Assembly (NCBI GenBank): GCA_934047225.1
Contig: OW204005.1
Coordinates: 21,646,396-21,710,395 of the forward strand
DNA: 64,000 bases
Direction of reading: 5' to 3'
DNA from: Ypsolopha sequella
Lineage: Eukaryota; Arthropoda; Insecta; Lepidoptera; Ypsolophidae
The notes beneath the pieces are model-generated. The model saw nothing but the letters and a program-made list of their open reading frames with translations, was not told where the DNA came from and made no database searches. Made by a program: the position numbers and the translations under genes. Positions 32,125 through 43,264 of the stretch are shown here, one piece after another (position 1 is the stretch's first letter; every line of letters begins with the position of its first letter).

Positions 32125-32456
32125 CAGTACCCTCTCGCTAATCCGCCACCAAAAAATCCGGACTACCGGCGGATTACCGAAAATGGCGGATTATAATGTA
32201 CAGGAACATCAAATTGAGGAAAACAACAAAAAAACATAGTATTGGTTCTAAGTGGCGGACTAAAGAGTGGTTGCTTATGACCGGGCGGCGAAGTATAGAA
32301 CTGTGTTCGTTATTAGAGTGAAAGAGAGGGAAGTTGATGCTTGGCGGCGGATTACCGAACCGAACTTATTCAATAACGGCGGATTACAGAGAGACATCGA
32401 CTTGCAAAAAATGGGCGGATTATAGTAGTTGTCGGATTACTAGCGAGAGAGTACTG
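32125..32456. mobile_element. pogo/mariner-like MITE with repeated GGCGGATTA words
   Basis: The ends CAGTACCCTCTCGCTAATCC and its near complement GGATTACTAGCGAGAGAG plus TACTG are flanked by TA on both sides (32123-32124, 32457-32458), the Tc1/mariner-pogo target. Five exact GGCGGATTA words and two variants are spread through the element. Confidence 0.85.
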
Positions 32457-32567
32457 TACTTACGTAAATAGCAATAAAAGAAGACTAGTTGAATAAATAG
32501 TATGCTAATTTAGTTCTCTAGTACTAACTAGTATAATAATAATACTAACTAAACAGCCAAAGTATTG

Positions 32568-33007
32568 GTTTTTTTTTTTTAGTTTATTTATTCATTGTTA
32601 AATTTATTTACATATTTAAGAGTTTAAAGCCATCCGACTAAAACCACATGGTTTATGCGCGGTATGGCGAGATCGCAAACTTTATGCTAAACTAACTAAA
32701 CTAATTCTAACTTATATTATGTTATATAACATCACGCAGCCACAGGCTGCTGATGTTGAAGAAAATAAAGCTTTATGGCACTTTTTCGCTTTTTATTATT
32801 ATTTAAGTTTTTTAGTCTATCTAATGTATGGGTAGGTATTTCATTTAGTATTAAAGGAAGCATGTACTCCCATGTTCTCATACCATATATATTATTATAG
32901 TTAGGTAGTTTATAAGTAGTTAGGTAAGTTAGGTTTCGTAAGTTGTTAGGCCTAGTTTTCTTAATAAGTTTATCTTCATTATCATATTCTTCACAAATAA
33001 TAGCCAT
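32568..33007 (-). pseudogene. LINE ORF2 C-terminal fragment with poly(A)
   Basis: A minus-strand frame from 33007 to 32732 (91 codons) has the flavour of a LINE reverse-transcriptase C-terminus: YKLPNYNNIYGMRTWEYMLP and a final basic IKLYFLQ. The 3'UTR runs to AATAAATAAACT followed by 12 A on the minus strand at about 32569-32580. The poly(A) shows RNA-mediated insertion. A processed host-gene pseudogene is an alternative. Confidence 0.5.
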
Positions 33008-33145
33008 TTTTATTTTACTATAGATATTAATAATTTTACAGAAGTCAAATAAGCCTTTTTCGTCGCCATTTTATTTGTTTTTAATATTTTTAATATTTAA
33101 TATTGTAGGTTAGTAGTAGAAGTAGACTTAGAGCATGTACAGCAG

Positions 33146-33400
33146 AGTGTTGCCAGACACACTGTAATTACAGTAAATCTACTGTAATTCAACACAATCT
33201 ACTGTACACTGTAGCATTTAATAAAATTACAGTGTATGGAGACACTCTAATTTTCTAATGCAAAGAGTCACAGTTAGTTGAAAATGGCGAAAAATATGAA
33301 AATGAATGAATTCTACTGTAATTTGGTTACAAACACTGTAATTTTGAGCCCTCAACACTGTAATATCAGTTTCCTCATCTGGTAACACTGTGAGACCACA
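33146..33400. mobile_element. hAT-like MITE candidate rich in ACTGTAAT words
   Basis: The ends AGTGTTGCCAGA and TCTGGTAACACT are near-complementary, as in hAT elements, but no 8-bp duplication is visible. ACTGTAAT occurs five times directly and twice inverted inside. Confidence 0.55.
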
Positions 33401-34013
33401 TCAACATAGTAAACCAGAAAAGTAGTTTATCTTCAACCAAAGGTACATCGCGCGGCTAATATGTGTGCGTGCTAGTACGCACGAACTACAGTACGCACAC
33501 AACAGCAATATCTCGGTATGCAAGGCCGGTGCTAGTCGGGGTTACGCCGCGGTCGCGCTCAGTCAAGTCTTTCGAACAAGCGCGGCACCGATCACTTCAA
33601 ATATGTCGACAGCACGCTGTCGTACATGAGCATTTCTCATTTTTTTTCGTAACTTGATTTTTTTGCTGTCCCACAAAGTTATTTATCATTATTGTGTACA
33701 AAATGGTCTAACAGTATTTAACTGTAGACGGTGTGGTTTTCTTTATTTATTTTTGAATACGAAAAAAAATACTGAATGTCTAAAATAATTATATATTAAT
33801 TAAAATTAAGTAAATAAAAAACATTCCCAAATTTTAATGTATGAAAAGTCACGTGTCCCATACGACTTACTGATACTTTGATCGCTAATATTTCGGAAAG
33901 TTCAAAAGCATCCTACGTATTTTTTGATTTTAATTGCTTAATCATTATGTCGGGGTTCATTTCATATTATCTTTGAGAAGAGACTAGTGCATTATTTTTT
34001 CAAAAAACACATT
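33401..34013. other. No gene recognised
   Basis: 33450-33600 is CpG-richer with short frames only. Confidence 0.3.
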
Positions 34014-34260
34014 TTAATCTTGTCCCAGAAAAGTTTCAAAAAGTGACATCCTCTTTTGTTACCAATTTTAGCATATTACTTTTGTGAAATATACTAATAA
34101 GTTGATATTTTTAGTTTTTGGCAACACTCTACGTGACATTTCAGTATGCCATTTTGTTGAGCAATCTCTCTCTGCTGGATGGCGTCTTAAAGTGTACACG
34201 TGCCTACTATTGCTCAATTTCTGTTCAGTTTTTGTTACCAGATTTTACAGGTAAATTGTT
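34014..34260 (+). promoter_or_regulatory. Candidate 5' end of THAP unit 2
   Basis: GGCAACAC (34122), GCCATTTTG (34148) and TTCTGTTCAG (34222), then TTACCA and a GGTAAAT donor-like site, mirror the order and spacing at 1313-1442 upstream of THAP unit 1. Confidence 0.35.
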
Positions 34261-35054
34261 AATATCTCATAAAACCATTGTTGGTTTTTGAAAGAGAATA
34301 TTCTAAGTTACATTCGAGTTGAATTTAAATAAAACAGTTATTATTTTTACTGTGATGAATAAATTTCAAAACATAAATTATTCTCGTTTCGTTACTTCTT
34401 CTTTTGTTACTTTGGCATAGTAATGTATAAGAGGAAAGTTAGGTAACAAAAAAGGAATTCAAACAAAAGTAGCAAAAAAGGTAACAAAAAAGGAATTTTG
34501 TTACTCTTATTTTGTTACTGTCCCAAAATTAATGAACATTAATTTTGAATTTTCCTGGGTTTTAATTGACTTAAAACACCTAAAAATGATCGTTAATAAT
34601 GAAAAATAGAAACATGTCGGGATAAATAATATTATCTTTCTATAATTAATTTTGGTTTTCATAAAATAAAAACTTTTGCCTTTATGTTTGTACAAATGGT
34701 AACAAAAAATAATTATTGCAGAGTTTTCGTAAATATGTTTTTATTTAAAGGGATATTTTTGCTGAAATTATTAAAAGTATAATCATGAATTTAAAGAAAC
34801 AATGTTTCCTACTGGTATATCTACAATAACTTATCCAATTTTCACCAAATAAGTAGTAACAAAATAGGACGCTTTTTGTCACCCCCTAATTGGATTTTCA
34901 CAATTTTATCACTGAAACGGTGAAATCACATACGTGCTAAACCAATATTATCAATCTAAACATAATAAATTATCAGATTTTTATGTTATATACATATAAT
35001 TACGATATTTTCATTTTGGACAAGTTTTTGAATTAGTAGCAAATTTTTTGAGAA
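34261..35054. other. AT-rich stretch with about ten GTTAC words
   Basis: TTTTGTTAC or its complement GTAACAAAA recurs near 34388, 34403, 34442, 34480, 34500, 34511, 34697 and 34857. It lies between the candidate 5' exon and the THAP start. No frame. Confidence 0.35.
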
Positions 35055-35971
35055 ATGCTCACATATTGTTCTGTCTTCGGATGCCTCAATAATAATTCCT
35101 CAAATCCAGAATTATCGTTCTTCACAATACCAACTCAACAAGAAAGGTGAGTACACAATTTATGGTACATATAAATAATAATGAGAGATGTAAACCGTAC
35201 TTTCTTTGTTCACATTTAACATAGGTACCTATGATCATAACTGTGCTATGATTGTCAGTTAGTCAAAGTGTTTTTAAATGTAGAGCTGATATGGTTGAAA
35301 TCGCAAAGATTTTTTAATTATAGACTAGGAGCCAATGTTCGATTAGATACTTAAATTTTATTATGTACTTAAATGAATTGAACTGATTAATTTAGTCAAC
35401 AATCACAAAGATTTTTAAGCAAAAGCGTTGCCAGGGGGGCAAGATGACATGAATTGTAGGTAAAATAAACAAATGTAAAGTTTTTAATTGTTCATTACAA
35501 GAAACAAAATAATTGTCTTATAAACATAATGTTCTTGGGTTTCTCGCGAATTTTTCGCTTACTTTATTATAAAAATCTCAAAGTTTTTCAAATCTCTAGG
35601 GGGGGACAGCTGCCCCCTTCCCCCTTTTGACGATGCCCATGTTTTTAAGGTAATTTCGGGAGCTTATCTTTAATTTTATAATTGATTATTTTCAAATTTT
35701 CTTACTTTATTTAATATAAGCAAGTAAGATTTCTTTATGAGTTATAAGGTCTATACGTTTATTATGTATGATATGAATGTATGTATGTTTGAATGTTTCA
35801 CTACGTCGTCGATTGATAGCTCATTTGTCATAATCGGCTTCAAAATGTCAGTTGATTTGTCATAATTTTTATTTTGTTGTTTTCAGGCGCTTACAATGGC
35901 TACAATTAATATCACGTGAGGATTTGACAGATAATGTTTCAAAATATCGTGCTTCATATTATAAATTGTAA
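35055..35971 (+). CDS. THAP-domain mini-protein 2 (58 aa, two exons), degenerate
   Basis: Exon 1 is 35055-35146, the intron 35147-35886 (GTGAGT...TTTCAG), and exon 2 35887-35971. The start reads MLTYCSVFGCLNN with C5-x4-C10, followed by LSFFTIP and the conserved W35 just after the junction. The second ligand pair (C-x2-H) is absent: the corresponding segment reads SKYRASYY and the frame stops. The splice phase (2) is the same as in the mini-protein at 3973, and the junction is at a similar distance from the conserved Trp. A poly(A) signal lies at about 36000. A THAP finger without its second zinc pair should not fold normally, so this is probably a decaying copy. The intron contains a worn GC-rich element at 35425-35640. 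Confidence 0.6.
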
Positions 35972-36705
35972 GCATTTTAAATTAAAGAAGTCTTATTTAA
36001 ATAAATGTGCTTTTTATTAATGTCTACCTCATATAAGGTTAAAATACGGTACTGAGCTCCCGGTCTACATAAAGGTCAATTCGGGTCTCTACGGCGCGGC
36101 GCAGCGGCGCGGCGGCGTCTTTGTAGATCAAACGTGCCACCAAAGGGGGCCGCCTTGAGAACAGTTCCGCACCACAAACTTATCTATTTCGGCGACTCGC
36201 GGCAACGAAGACTGTTACTAATGAATATATAAGTCATTTTAGTTTGGCCTACGGCAACAGATAAGTTGGTAACACGTTCATTTAACGTATCGCTATTCGT
36301 ACCGGCTGTCGCTGCTGCTGCCATCGAGTTGAAGGCCCAATGTAAATGAATTTAATATTTACAAACATAATACATACCTACGTAGTATATGTATAATATA
36401 TGTATTTAAATATTGATTTGTATTAGCTAGGTACGAAAATAAAAGAAGGAACAACCCTGACACAGTAGGTATTGAAGTCTCGTACGGGGCGTGAGTTAAT
36501 CTACTGTTCTGGTTTTACTATGACATCAAGCTATACACTTGCAGTACGACATTAGCCCCTCAGAGAAGAATATAAGATAGGTACAAAGTCCAATGTGTCT
36601 TACTTGATGCGGTCTCATCTGTACCAAGTAGTAGATTTAGAGCATGTACCAAAGTAATTTGCGTAAATATTTATTCAACTAGTCTTCTTTTATTGCTTTT
36701 GACTT
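35972..36705. other. No gene recognised
   Basis: 36060-36140 is a GC-rich patch with GGCGCGGCG-like words and no frame. 36628-36705 shares words with 33112-33144 and, inverted, with 32461-32500. Confidence 0.35.
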
Positions 36706-37049
36706 TTAAGAGCGGTTTAGCAGCCCGATTGTGAAAAACCCGTCTCTTTTTGTAATTAATCGAAACAGAACACTTGTATTCAAAATTTATTCAATAGTTC
36801 CTTAACAAAACCTTATTTTTATTAACATTATGTAATTGAGTATGCTGACACAGCAATAGTTTCCAATGGTTTCTGTCAATTAGCATTTAAAATTTTAAAC
36901 TTTAAAATTCTAATTTACACAAACCAATGGAAACTTTGCAAAGATAACAAGGTTTTGTTGAAGAACTATTGAGTAAATTTTGAATATAAGTGTTCTGTTT
37001 CGTATAATTAGAAAAAGGCGGGTTTTTCACAATCCGGCTGCTGAACCGC
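36706..37049. mobile_element. Family b foldback MITE, copy 3
   Basis: TTAAGAGCGGTTTAGCAGCC ... AATCCGGCTGCTGAACCGC, with arms complementary over ~150 bases. Confidence 0.82.
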
Positions 37050-37296
37050 ATTGTATCATTGTGTATTATTTGTGTAAACTGTCATCACAAGGTTTCCATT
37101 GTTTTCTGTAAATTAGAATATTAAAGTTTAAAATTTTAAAATTCTAATTTTCAAAAAGCAATGGAAACTTTGCTATGGCAGCATACACAATACATATAAG
37201 GTTTTGTTGAGGAACTATTGAATAAAATTTTGAATATAAGTGTTCTGTTTCGATTAATTACAAAAAGGCAGGTTTTTCACAATCCGGCTGGTTAAC
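37050..37296. mobile_element. Family b MITE, partial copy 4
   Basis: It lacks the left end. It carries the central GTTTCCATTGTTTTCTGTAA and its complement, and the right arm ends CACAATCCGGCTGGTTAA. It is joined directly to copy 3. Confidence 0.75.
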
Positions 37297-37358
37297 AATA
37301 ACCAGCTAAAAATTTTAGTACCATCTTCCAATCGTTTGCATTTGGTTAGTAATACAAT

Positions 37359-37522
37359 AAAGCCGATTCTAAAGGCTTTAATTTTAGTTTTAGTGCCGTC
37401 AAAACTAAATTTCCTTCATTGCAAAATAGTCCTTAAGAGTTAAGAACAGAATCTAAATTACTTTGGAATAATTTTATGTTTGACAGCACTAAAACTAAAA
37501 TTAAAGCCTTCAGAATCGGCTA
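37359..37522. mobile_element. Family c MITE, copy 3 (uninterrupted reference)
   Basis: TAAAGCCGATTCTAAAGGCT ... AAAGCCTTCAGAATCGGCTA: a complete ~164-bp foldback with a central CCTTAAGAGTTAAG. It shows where the insertions in copies 1, 2 and 5 occurred. Confidence 0.85.
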
Positions 37523-37854
37523 CATTAAATACATAGTTACGCCAATTACTCTACTACCAAAGAGTAGGTAAAAAAGACTAGACCACCAGTTTTTGTCACC
37601 AAAATCATCACCCACTTCATCGTGTATAATATTAATATATCACACGCAACATAGGCACCTACCTATACATAACGACATAATACCAAAGAGTGTATTGTAT
37701 AGCGTAGATACTTGTAGAGGTGTGGGGTTATAGTGCGCAATATACGGCCCCGGCTGCGATGTCGGTGGCGGGACCGCACCGCGCCTCGGGTGAATCATTG
37801 GGACATATACTTGGAATACCCGTTGTTAATACTTTACTTTATTTATAATTATGC

Positions 37855-38235
37855 TTATAATGCGCCGTGGCGCTGCAGCGCGTCCGGCATGTTTGCTGAG
37901 GCACGAACTATAGATTTTTACGCAATTATGCGCAAAAAAGTTGCCTCTCTTATGCACAGAGTGTGCGGCAGCCGCAATACCATTCTGAAGGTAGTTGGAG
38001 GTAGGTGCGGGTGTCCTATCAGCCATCACTGGACGACACTACACGTTAAATAAAGTTTAATCATCAAAAATGTTTTATCCTGGTTTTCTATGAGTTTTAA
38101 TTTTAATTCTATTGACATACTGTTTGTGACATTTTTGTATTTTTCTTTTTCTCATTTTCCTGTGTAATATGATGTTGTGTTTTTTTTTGGAACCCAGTTC
38201 TGAAATAAAAGATTTTTATTTTTATTTTATTTATT
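37855..38235 (+). pseudogene. 5'-truncated LINE: ORF2 C-terminus plus 3'UTR
   Basis: The frame ending at about 38051 reads RCSASGMFAEARTIDFYAIM, then RKKVASLMHRV, RNTILKVV, HHWTTLHVK and stop. This matches my memory of the C-terminal end of lepidopteran non-LTR ORF2 (CSAS-MF, RNTIL and HW-LH landmarks). The 3'UTR ends with AAATAAAAGATTTTTATTT and a T/A-rich tail. All upstream ORF2 domains are missing. Confidence 0.68.
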
Positions 38236-39004
38236 TTAATGCAGTGGAAAATGCGTTCTTTACGAAGTATGTGTGGCTTAAGAACCGGTTCCGCCAAACA
38301 TGCTCTCGCATTGGCATATTAAAGCAAAATATTTTTAACAAATTCAATTTGTGTAATTAGTTAAGAAGTTGAACAACATTATGTATTTTTCAGATTAGAC
38401 ACAAGTGTCACAATCATTGAGAAAAAAATTGGAAAGATCACTAAAATCACGGAAAATGTCTTTTGGCGTTGGAACTAGTATGATCAGTCTTCTGATCTAA
38501 CTACAATAATAAGAAAGAAATAATATATATTTTAAAAAAATAACATTTACTTTTTTAAATCTGCATTTTACGCCACTTTGTAAATCCAAAATTTCTAGGC
38601 GCCTTCGTTCGCCCTTGCGCTCAACACGGTGGTGGTGATGGGGAAGGTAGTGAGGTGGTGGCCGGGCGACGCGTGGGGCGGTGTGCGCGGTGAAAAAACG
38701 AGAGAGCCTAACTTTAATTTGTGTTAGGAAAAGTTGGCGAAAATTTTTATAAAAAAATATCGTTTTTTATTTCAAAATTGATTGTACTCCTGCAATACTA
38801 TGACGTAAACATTTGGCTAGGGGCCAAAAATAACCCTGTATTGATTGGCACATTTTAAAATTTATTTGGGTTACGATCAAAGTCAACCTGTATCTTATTT
38901 TATTTTATATCCGGTCAGAAAGTGATTCTTTAAATAACTTAAAGACTTAACAAGAAGCTGATCATCAACCTGTGTGCTTAATTAACCTCGCTGCTATATC
39001 CTTT
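38236..39004. other. No gene recognised
   Basis: 38595-38700 is GC-rich with GGTGGTGATG-like words. No frame. Confidence 0.3.
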
Positions 39005-39500
39005 CAAATGCCTTACAATATGATGATGATGGTTTCGAAGCCGACACGGCTACGGCGACTGCTATTGGTGAGGGCGTGATGGGCTTCGCTGGTGTGCCCG
39101 AATGTGGCTGACGTAACCAATCTTGGCTTTAAATGTTCGTCCGCATATACTCGTACCACATTTGAGTATTCCATTCTCGTAGTTGTAGTCAATAGCCACA
39201 GGTGGACGGGCCTTGAGTTGATCTCGCTTGGAGTCGAGATCTGCTCGTCTTTGTGCTTCAAAGCTAAAAATATTTGTTTGCATAAGATGTCTCCACTCTG
39301 GTCTTTGAGCTGCGTGTTCCTCCCAGGTCTCATGGGGTATATCGCAACTCTTCATGTGTCTCTTCAACACGTCCTTGAAACGGAGAAACTGGCCTCCCTG
39401 TTTGCGCTTGCCTTCTCGGAGCTCCGAGTAGAAGAAACGCTTCGCCAGCCTCTCATTAGACATGCGCGAGACGCGCCTTACAATATAACGCATCATTAAA
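39005..39500 (-). pseudogene. 5'-truncated LINE ORF C-terminus with terminal C2H2-like finger
   Basis: The minus strand 39496-39062 is open. It contains [49 protein letters not shown] and a terminal finger-like C-x(4)-C ... GYVSHIRAH. The ELREGKR-x-GGQ-RFKD block and the final finger are typical of a LINE ORF end seen in many insects. The finger has an extra residue pair (CGTSICG), and the frame ends early at a stop, with the expected tail continuing in another frame. The 3' end is a CATCATCAT repeat. Confidence 0.72.
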
Positions 39501-39735
39501 TAAATAAGGAGGATTTCATACTTCTAGATAATTATCCCCTCTTTCAGAGTCTTAAGCAAGAGTTTTCTTGTTTATGATTTTTTTATATCAAAGAGTAATA
39601 TCTAAAGTATCAAGAGCAGTTGGTGTCGGAGTGTACGCGGTGACTGGCGCTCAGCGTTCGCCCGCTTTGTTCCCGGGCTGGCAGCCGACGCGCCTCCGCA
39701 GTCATATAGGGTTGCCAACACATGAAGTACATAAT
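39501..39735. other. No gene recognised
   Basis: A lone hAT-like end AGGGTTGCCAAC lies at 39709. Confidence 0.3.
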
Positions 39736-39884
39736 GGTGTCGATTCACAACTTAACTTATTTAACAGGGCTAACTTTATTTTAAGCGTTTTGTCTCTGTC
39801 TTTTCGACACAGAAGAAGACAGCACGTTTAAATTAAGTTTAGTCCTGTCAAATAAATTAAGACGTGTTACACCGAATTGATACA
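39736..39884. mobile_element. Family g foldback, copy 3
   Basis: GTGTCGATTCACAACTTAAC, CTTTTCGACACAGAAG centre, and the complementary arm ending CACCGAATTGATAC. Confidence 0.82.
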
Positions 39885-40094
39885 ATTGCAGATTATTATG
39901 TTATTCAGTAGATTATGCACATACTTACCAGTGCTTGCTTGAAGGTGATGAAAAACTCGCGAGCAAATTTGCGAACTCTAAAAAGCACAGAAACAGCTTA
40001 TTACGCAGATATAAAACATATTTTAACATATTATTGTGATTCAAATATTTTCAATATCACGCATTCATATATTCTTAACATAACTATGAATTAT

Positions 40095-40230
40095 GATATA
40101 CTTCCCGGCACGATTCTAGAGGCAAGACCTTGAATTCGCAGAAGTGCATTTTTTGAGCCGGTCCGTACAAAATTGTATGATCATACTTTGCTGCTCATGC
40201 CTCTAGAACCGTGTCGGGGCGTATATCAAT
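40095..40230. mobile_element. Small foldback, ~135 bp
   Basis: CCCGGCACGATTCTAGAGGC at the left pairs with GCCTCTAGAACCGTGTCGGG at the right. Confidence 0.75.
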
Positions 40231-40413
40231 AATTTTAAGGCAGCCTATTTAATTAAGAGAATTGCTATTTTGTAGGTTTCATGGTTTCATGGCAAGATTT
40301 TGGCACAATTCAAAATTTTTGAAAACCTGTTTATGCTGCCAGTACTAAAAGTGAACCAATCAAAATGCAGACTCAAGCACAAAGCAGTACGAGTATACAA
40401 ATATAGAGCAATC

Positions 40414-40753
40414 TTAAGAGCGGTTTCGCAGCCAGATTGTGAAAAACCCGCCATTTTTTTTTTAATTAATCGATAGAACATTTAAATTCAAAATTCACTC
40501 AATAGTTATTCAACAAAACCTTATTACCTATATGTATTGTGTATGTTGCCATCACAAATTTTCCGTTGGTTTCTGTAAATAAGAATATCAAAAAATTTGA
40601 ATAAAAAAAAATTTGGATCTGTAATTTACAGAAACCAATGGAAACTTTGCGAATGCAGTATATTCAATAAGGTTTTGTTGAATAACTATTGAGTGAATTT
40701 TGAATTCAAGTGTTCTGTACCAATTAATTAGAAAAAGGCGGGTTTTTCACCAT
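40414..40753. mobile_element. Family b foldback MITE, copy 5
   Basis: TTAAGAGCGGTTTCGCAGCC at the left. The right arm is truncated after AAAGGCGGGTTTTTCAC. Confidence 0.8.
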
Positions 40754-41953
40754 TACATAATACATAATACACCGGCCTGAATAGTTGTTTGGTGGGGATA
40801 ATGGGGTCACGTAAACATGCGAAACAGTGTGGTATTAATAAAATTTGTTTTTTTGCTTAGTAAATCGGAGTTATTATTGTTTTTCAGTATCCCCATAACT
40901 CTCCTAACACACACGTTCTTAAAACTTTCTTACACTTTGTATCAAGGGATGGTGGTGCTTGAGTCTGCATTTTGAAAAGCATGAAAAGAGTGTTTATCGG
41001 AATATTTCAAATTATTGATAAATATCCATAGGTTGATGATGGATTTCCACAAAGTAACGCATATTTCAATCAATAAAATAATACTTTAGGTGGCAACCCT
41101 GTGCAGGCGGGCCGATAACAATATCGCTGAGTGCGCACGTCGAGCGAGCTCCGAGCGAGTGGCATCGGCCGCCGCGCCGCCGCACCCGCCTAATTTACTC
41201 TCCGCGGCTCCCGGCGCAGTGCTGCCAACCTTACAAGCTGAATCGCGCTGCCAGTCCTGCAAATTAAAGAGCGAAAAGTTTTTAGAGAATGTTAGGTTTA
41301 TACATTCACTTAAACATTATCAAGATTCCTAACTAGTTTAGTTTTTGTTTTGATATACTCCGTAACAAAAATGGTTTAAAACCGACAACTTTGATAGTCT
41401 CCGTATGGGATAATAAATAATTTTACTTTACTTATTCGTTCGGTTTTTTGTCAACATTCTGCACAACCTATTAAAATTGTACGTCAACTAATTCCGTCTA
41501 TGAGCAAGAGACCCGTGACATAATACGGACGGGCGAACAGAGAGCAGAGTGACTTAAAAAGGGCTCCGTATTGCCCTTTGGTTGCGAAACCCTAAAAGTA
41601 ACAAGATTTAGCGTTAGGCGCTAGAATGTGCGGTAAAAAAGCGCCAAATCTAGCGCCAAACGCGCTAAGTTGGCAGCCTTGTCCCGGCGCAAAAGACTCG
41701 GCTCGATGGTTTCGAGCGTTTATTTTAATGAGCCCGTCGAATTCTGAACGTGTTGGCTGCAATTTATGTCACAAAAGAATTCGACCCGTGGTGGCGTAAA
41801 AATTAAATAAGAGTTTTTAGATGTTACAATTTGGTTCTGCTAATCTAACCGCCTCTGTCGCTTTGTGGTTCGAATTTCTTGACCACTAATCCGAAGGTCA
41901 CCACGGGTAATAATTTATCCATATTTGTGCATAAAGTACGGCGATCTATAGGG
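40754..41953. other. No gene recognised
   Basis: 41120-41240 is CpG-rich, without a recognisable exon. 41540-41600 carries a worn copy of the GGGCTCCGTA/AACCCTAAAAG repeat. 41608-41670 is self-complementary around TAGCGCC. Confidence 0.35.
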
Positions 41954-41961
41954 CACACCAC

Positions 41962-42540
41962 TAGGGTTGCCAATAATAAGTTGGAAGTGAGGAGAGACCT
42001 GCTAATTTATCTTTTTAAAGTTTTGCGAGGTATATTATTCAATCCGCGGTTGCTAGCATCCTTGGAGCTGTTTGTGCCGGATAACTATCTTCGCGCGAGA
42101 AATACCTAATCATAAGTTGTTTTGCGTGCAGCATGCGCGCACCTGTTGTAAAGGCACTCCATCTTTTCAACAGAATCGACAACCTTACGGATACCGATTT
42201 GTTTAGTTGTTCTTTGATGTAGTTCGCAAAAACTGCTTTAAATATAATTTGTTATCAATCGCATTAGATTAGTCTGTAAGGATTGTGTAGTATAAATGTA
42301 AATAATAAATAAATAATAACTCTGGGAATGAGATTTTCGGGATTTAATGGAATAAAAATCGGACAATAGAAAAAACATAATCGAAAGATTCAGAACATAT
42401 CAGTTGAATGAAAAATTGTTAGATGTTAAAAATCGGGACAATTATTATTAGCAACCCGTCAGACCCGCATCGTTGGGACACGGGACACAGGGGCCTGAAA
42501 TCGGGATATCCCGACTAAATCGATACAGTTGGCAACCCTA
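41962..42540. mobile_element. hAT-like element carrying a LINE fragment, perfect 8-bp duplication
   Basis: The ends TAGGGTTGCCAA and TTGGCAACCCTA are exact 12-base inverted repeats. The flanks 41954-41961 and 42541-42548 are both CACACCAC. The left interior, starting about a dozen bases in, is a LINE ORF2 C-terminus. The right interior repeats CGGGA words. Confidence 0.9.
41972..42312 (+). pseudogene. LINE ORF2 C-terminal fragment, copy A (inside hAT element)
   Basis: Residues NKLEVRRDLLIYLFKVLRGI, LFNPRLLASLELFVP stop at 42106. In another frame ALHLFNRIDNLTDTDLFSCS continues to about 42230. Together these are the RT C-terminal tail of a non-LTR element (RR--L-FL-K-L, VP, LFN--DLF landmarks), broken by a frameshift and stops. 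It ends near an AATAATAAATAAATAATAA tail. Confidence 0.75.
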
Positions 42541-43261
42541 CACACCACCTATTCTGCAAATGCAGATAGCCGTTCAAAAACGCACACTGGGTTGGGTTTC
42601 CTACCCTGGTTGCAATGCAACACAAACCCGTTCAAAAATCAACTCGCGTTGCAACACCGACTGTTCAAAAACGGCAGGTATCGCTAAACCAATGTCGATT
42701 TTTTCAACATCAACTCTAAGCAGAGTTCGCAATCGCAAGGTTCACATAAGCTTCAAACGTAATTTACCATTGATCACAACGAAACCCGTTCGAAAACTAA
42801 GCACTGCAACCCGAGTACCTACCCCGCTACGACGAATAATCGTCGTTGAAACGTGGGTGTCGGTACTCACAATCCATTCTCACAAACACCACCTCCAGAC
42901 AAAGCAACTAACAAAGTTCTAACAGAAATCCATGCTGATGAGCAGGGTTGGATTCAGTTCAGACCCTCGGAAAATTATTGTCTATGGGAATTAAAAATAT
43001 ACTACTTGGCTAAAATTATACTACGTTTCGTTTTTCGTCGATTTTTGTTTTAAATTGAAATAAAATAGCCTATTTGTTAGTGAAAATAAAAAAAATACTA
43101 ATAATATTCATTACGCACAGAAATTCCCTATATTGTAGGGTAAATGTTAAAAAGCAAAACGGCTCTAACAATAAAACACGTAGGTCAGCCTGAAGATAAA
43201 ATTATGGTATTTTTACATACATAGTATAGTTCCATTATTTGTTACCCTATTTGTTATAGGT
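42541..43261. other. Unidentified, with a 149-codon open frame
   Basis: 42473-42922 (+) is open and repeats CCGTTCAAAAA and CAACCCG-like words. Adjacent frames read TRVATPTVQKRQ and TRVPTPLRR, hinting at a low-complexity basic protein or gag-like relic, but I recognise no family and the frame starts inside the hAT end. Confidence 0.25.
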
Positions 43262-43264
43262 ATG

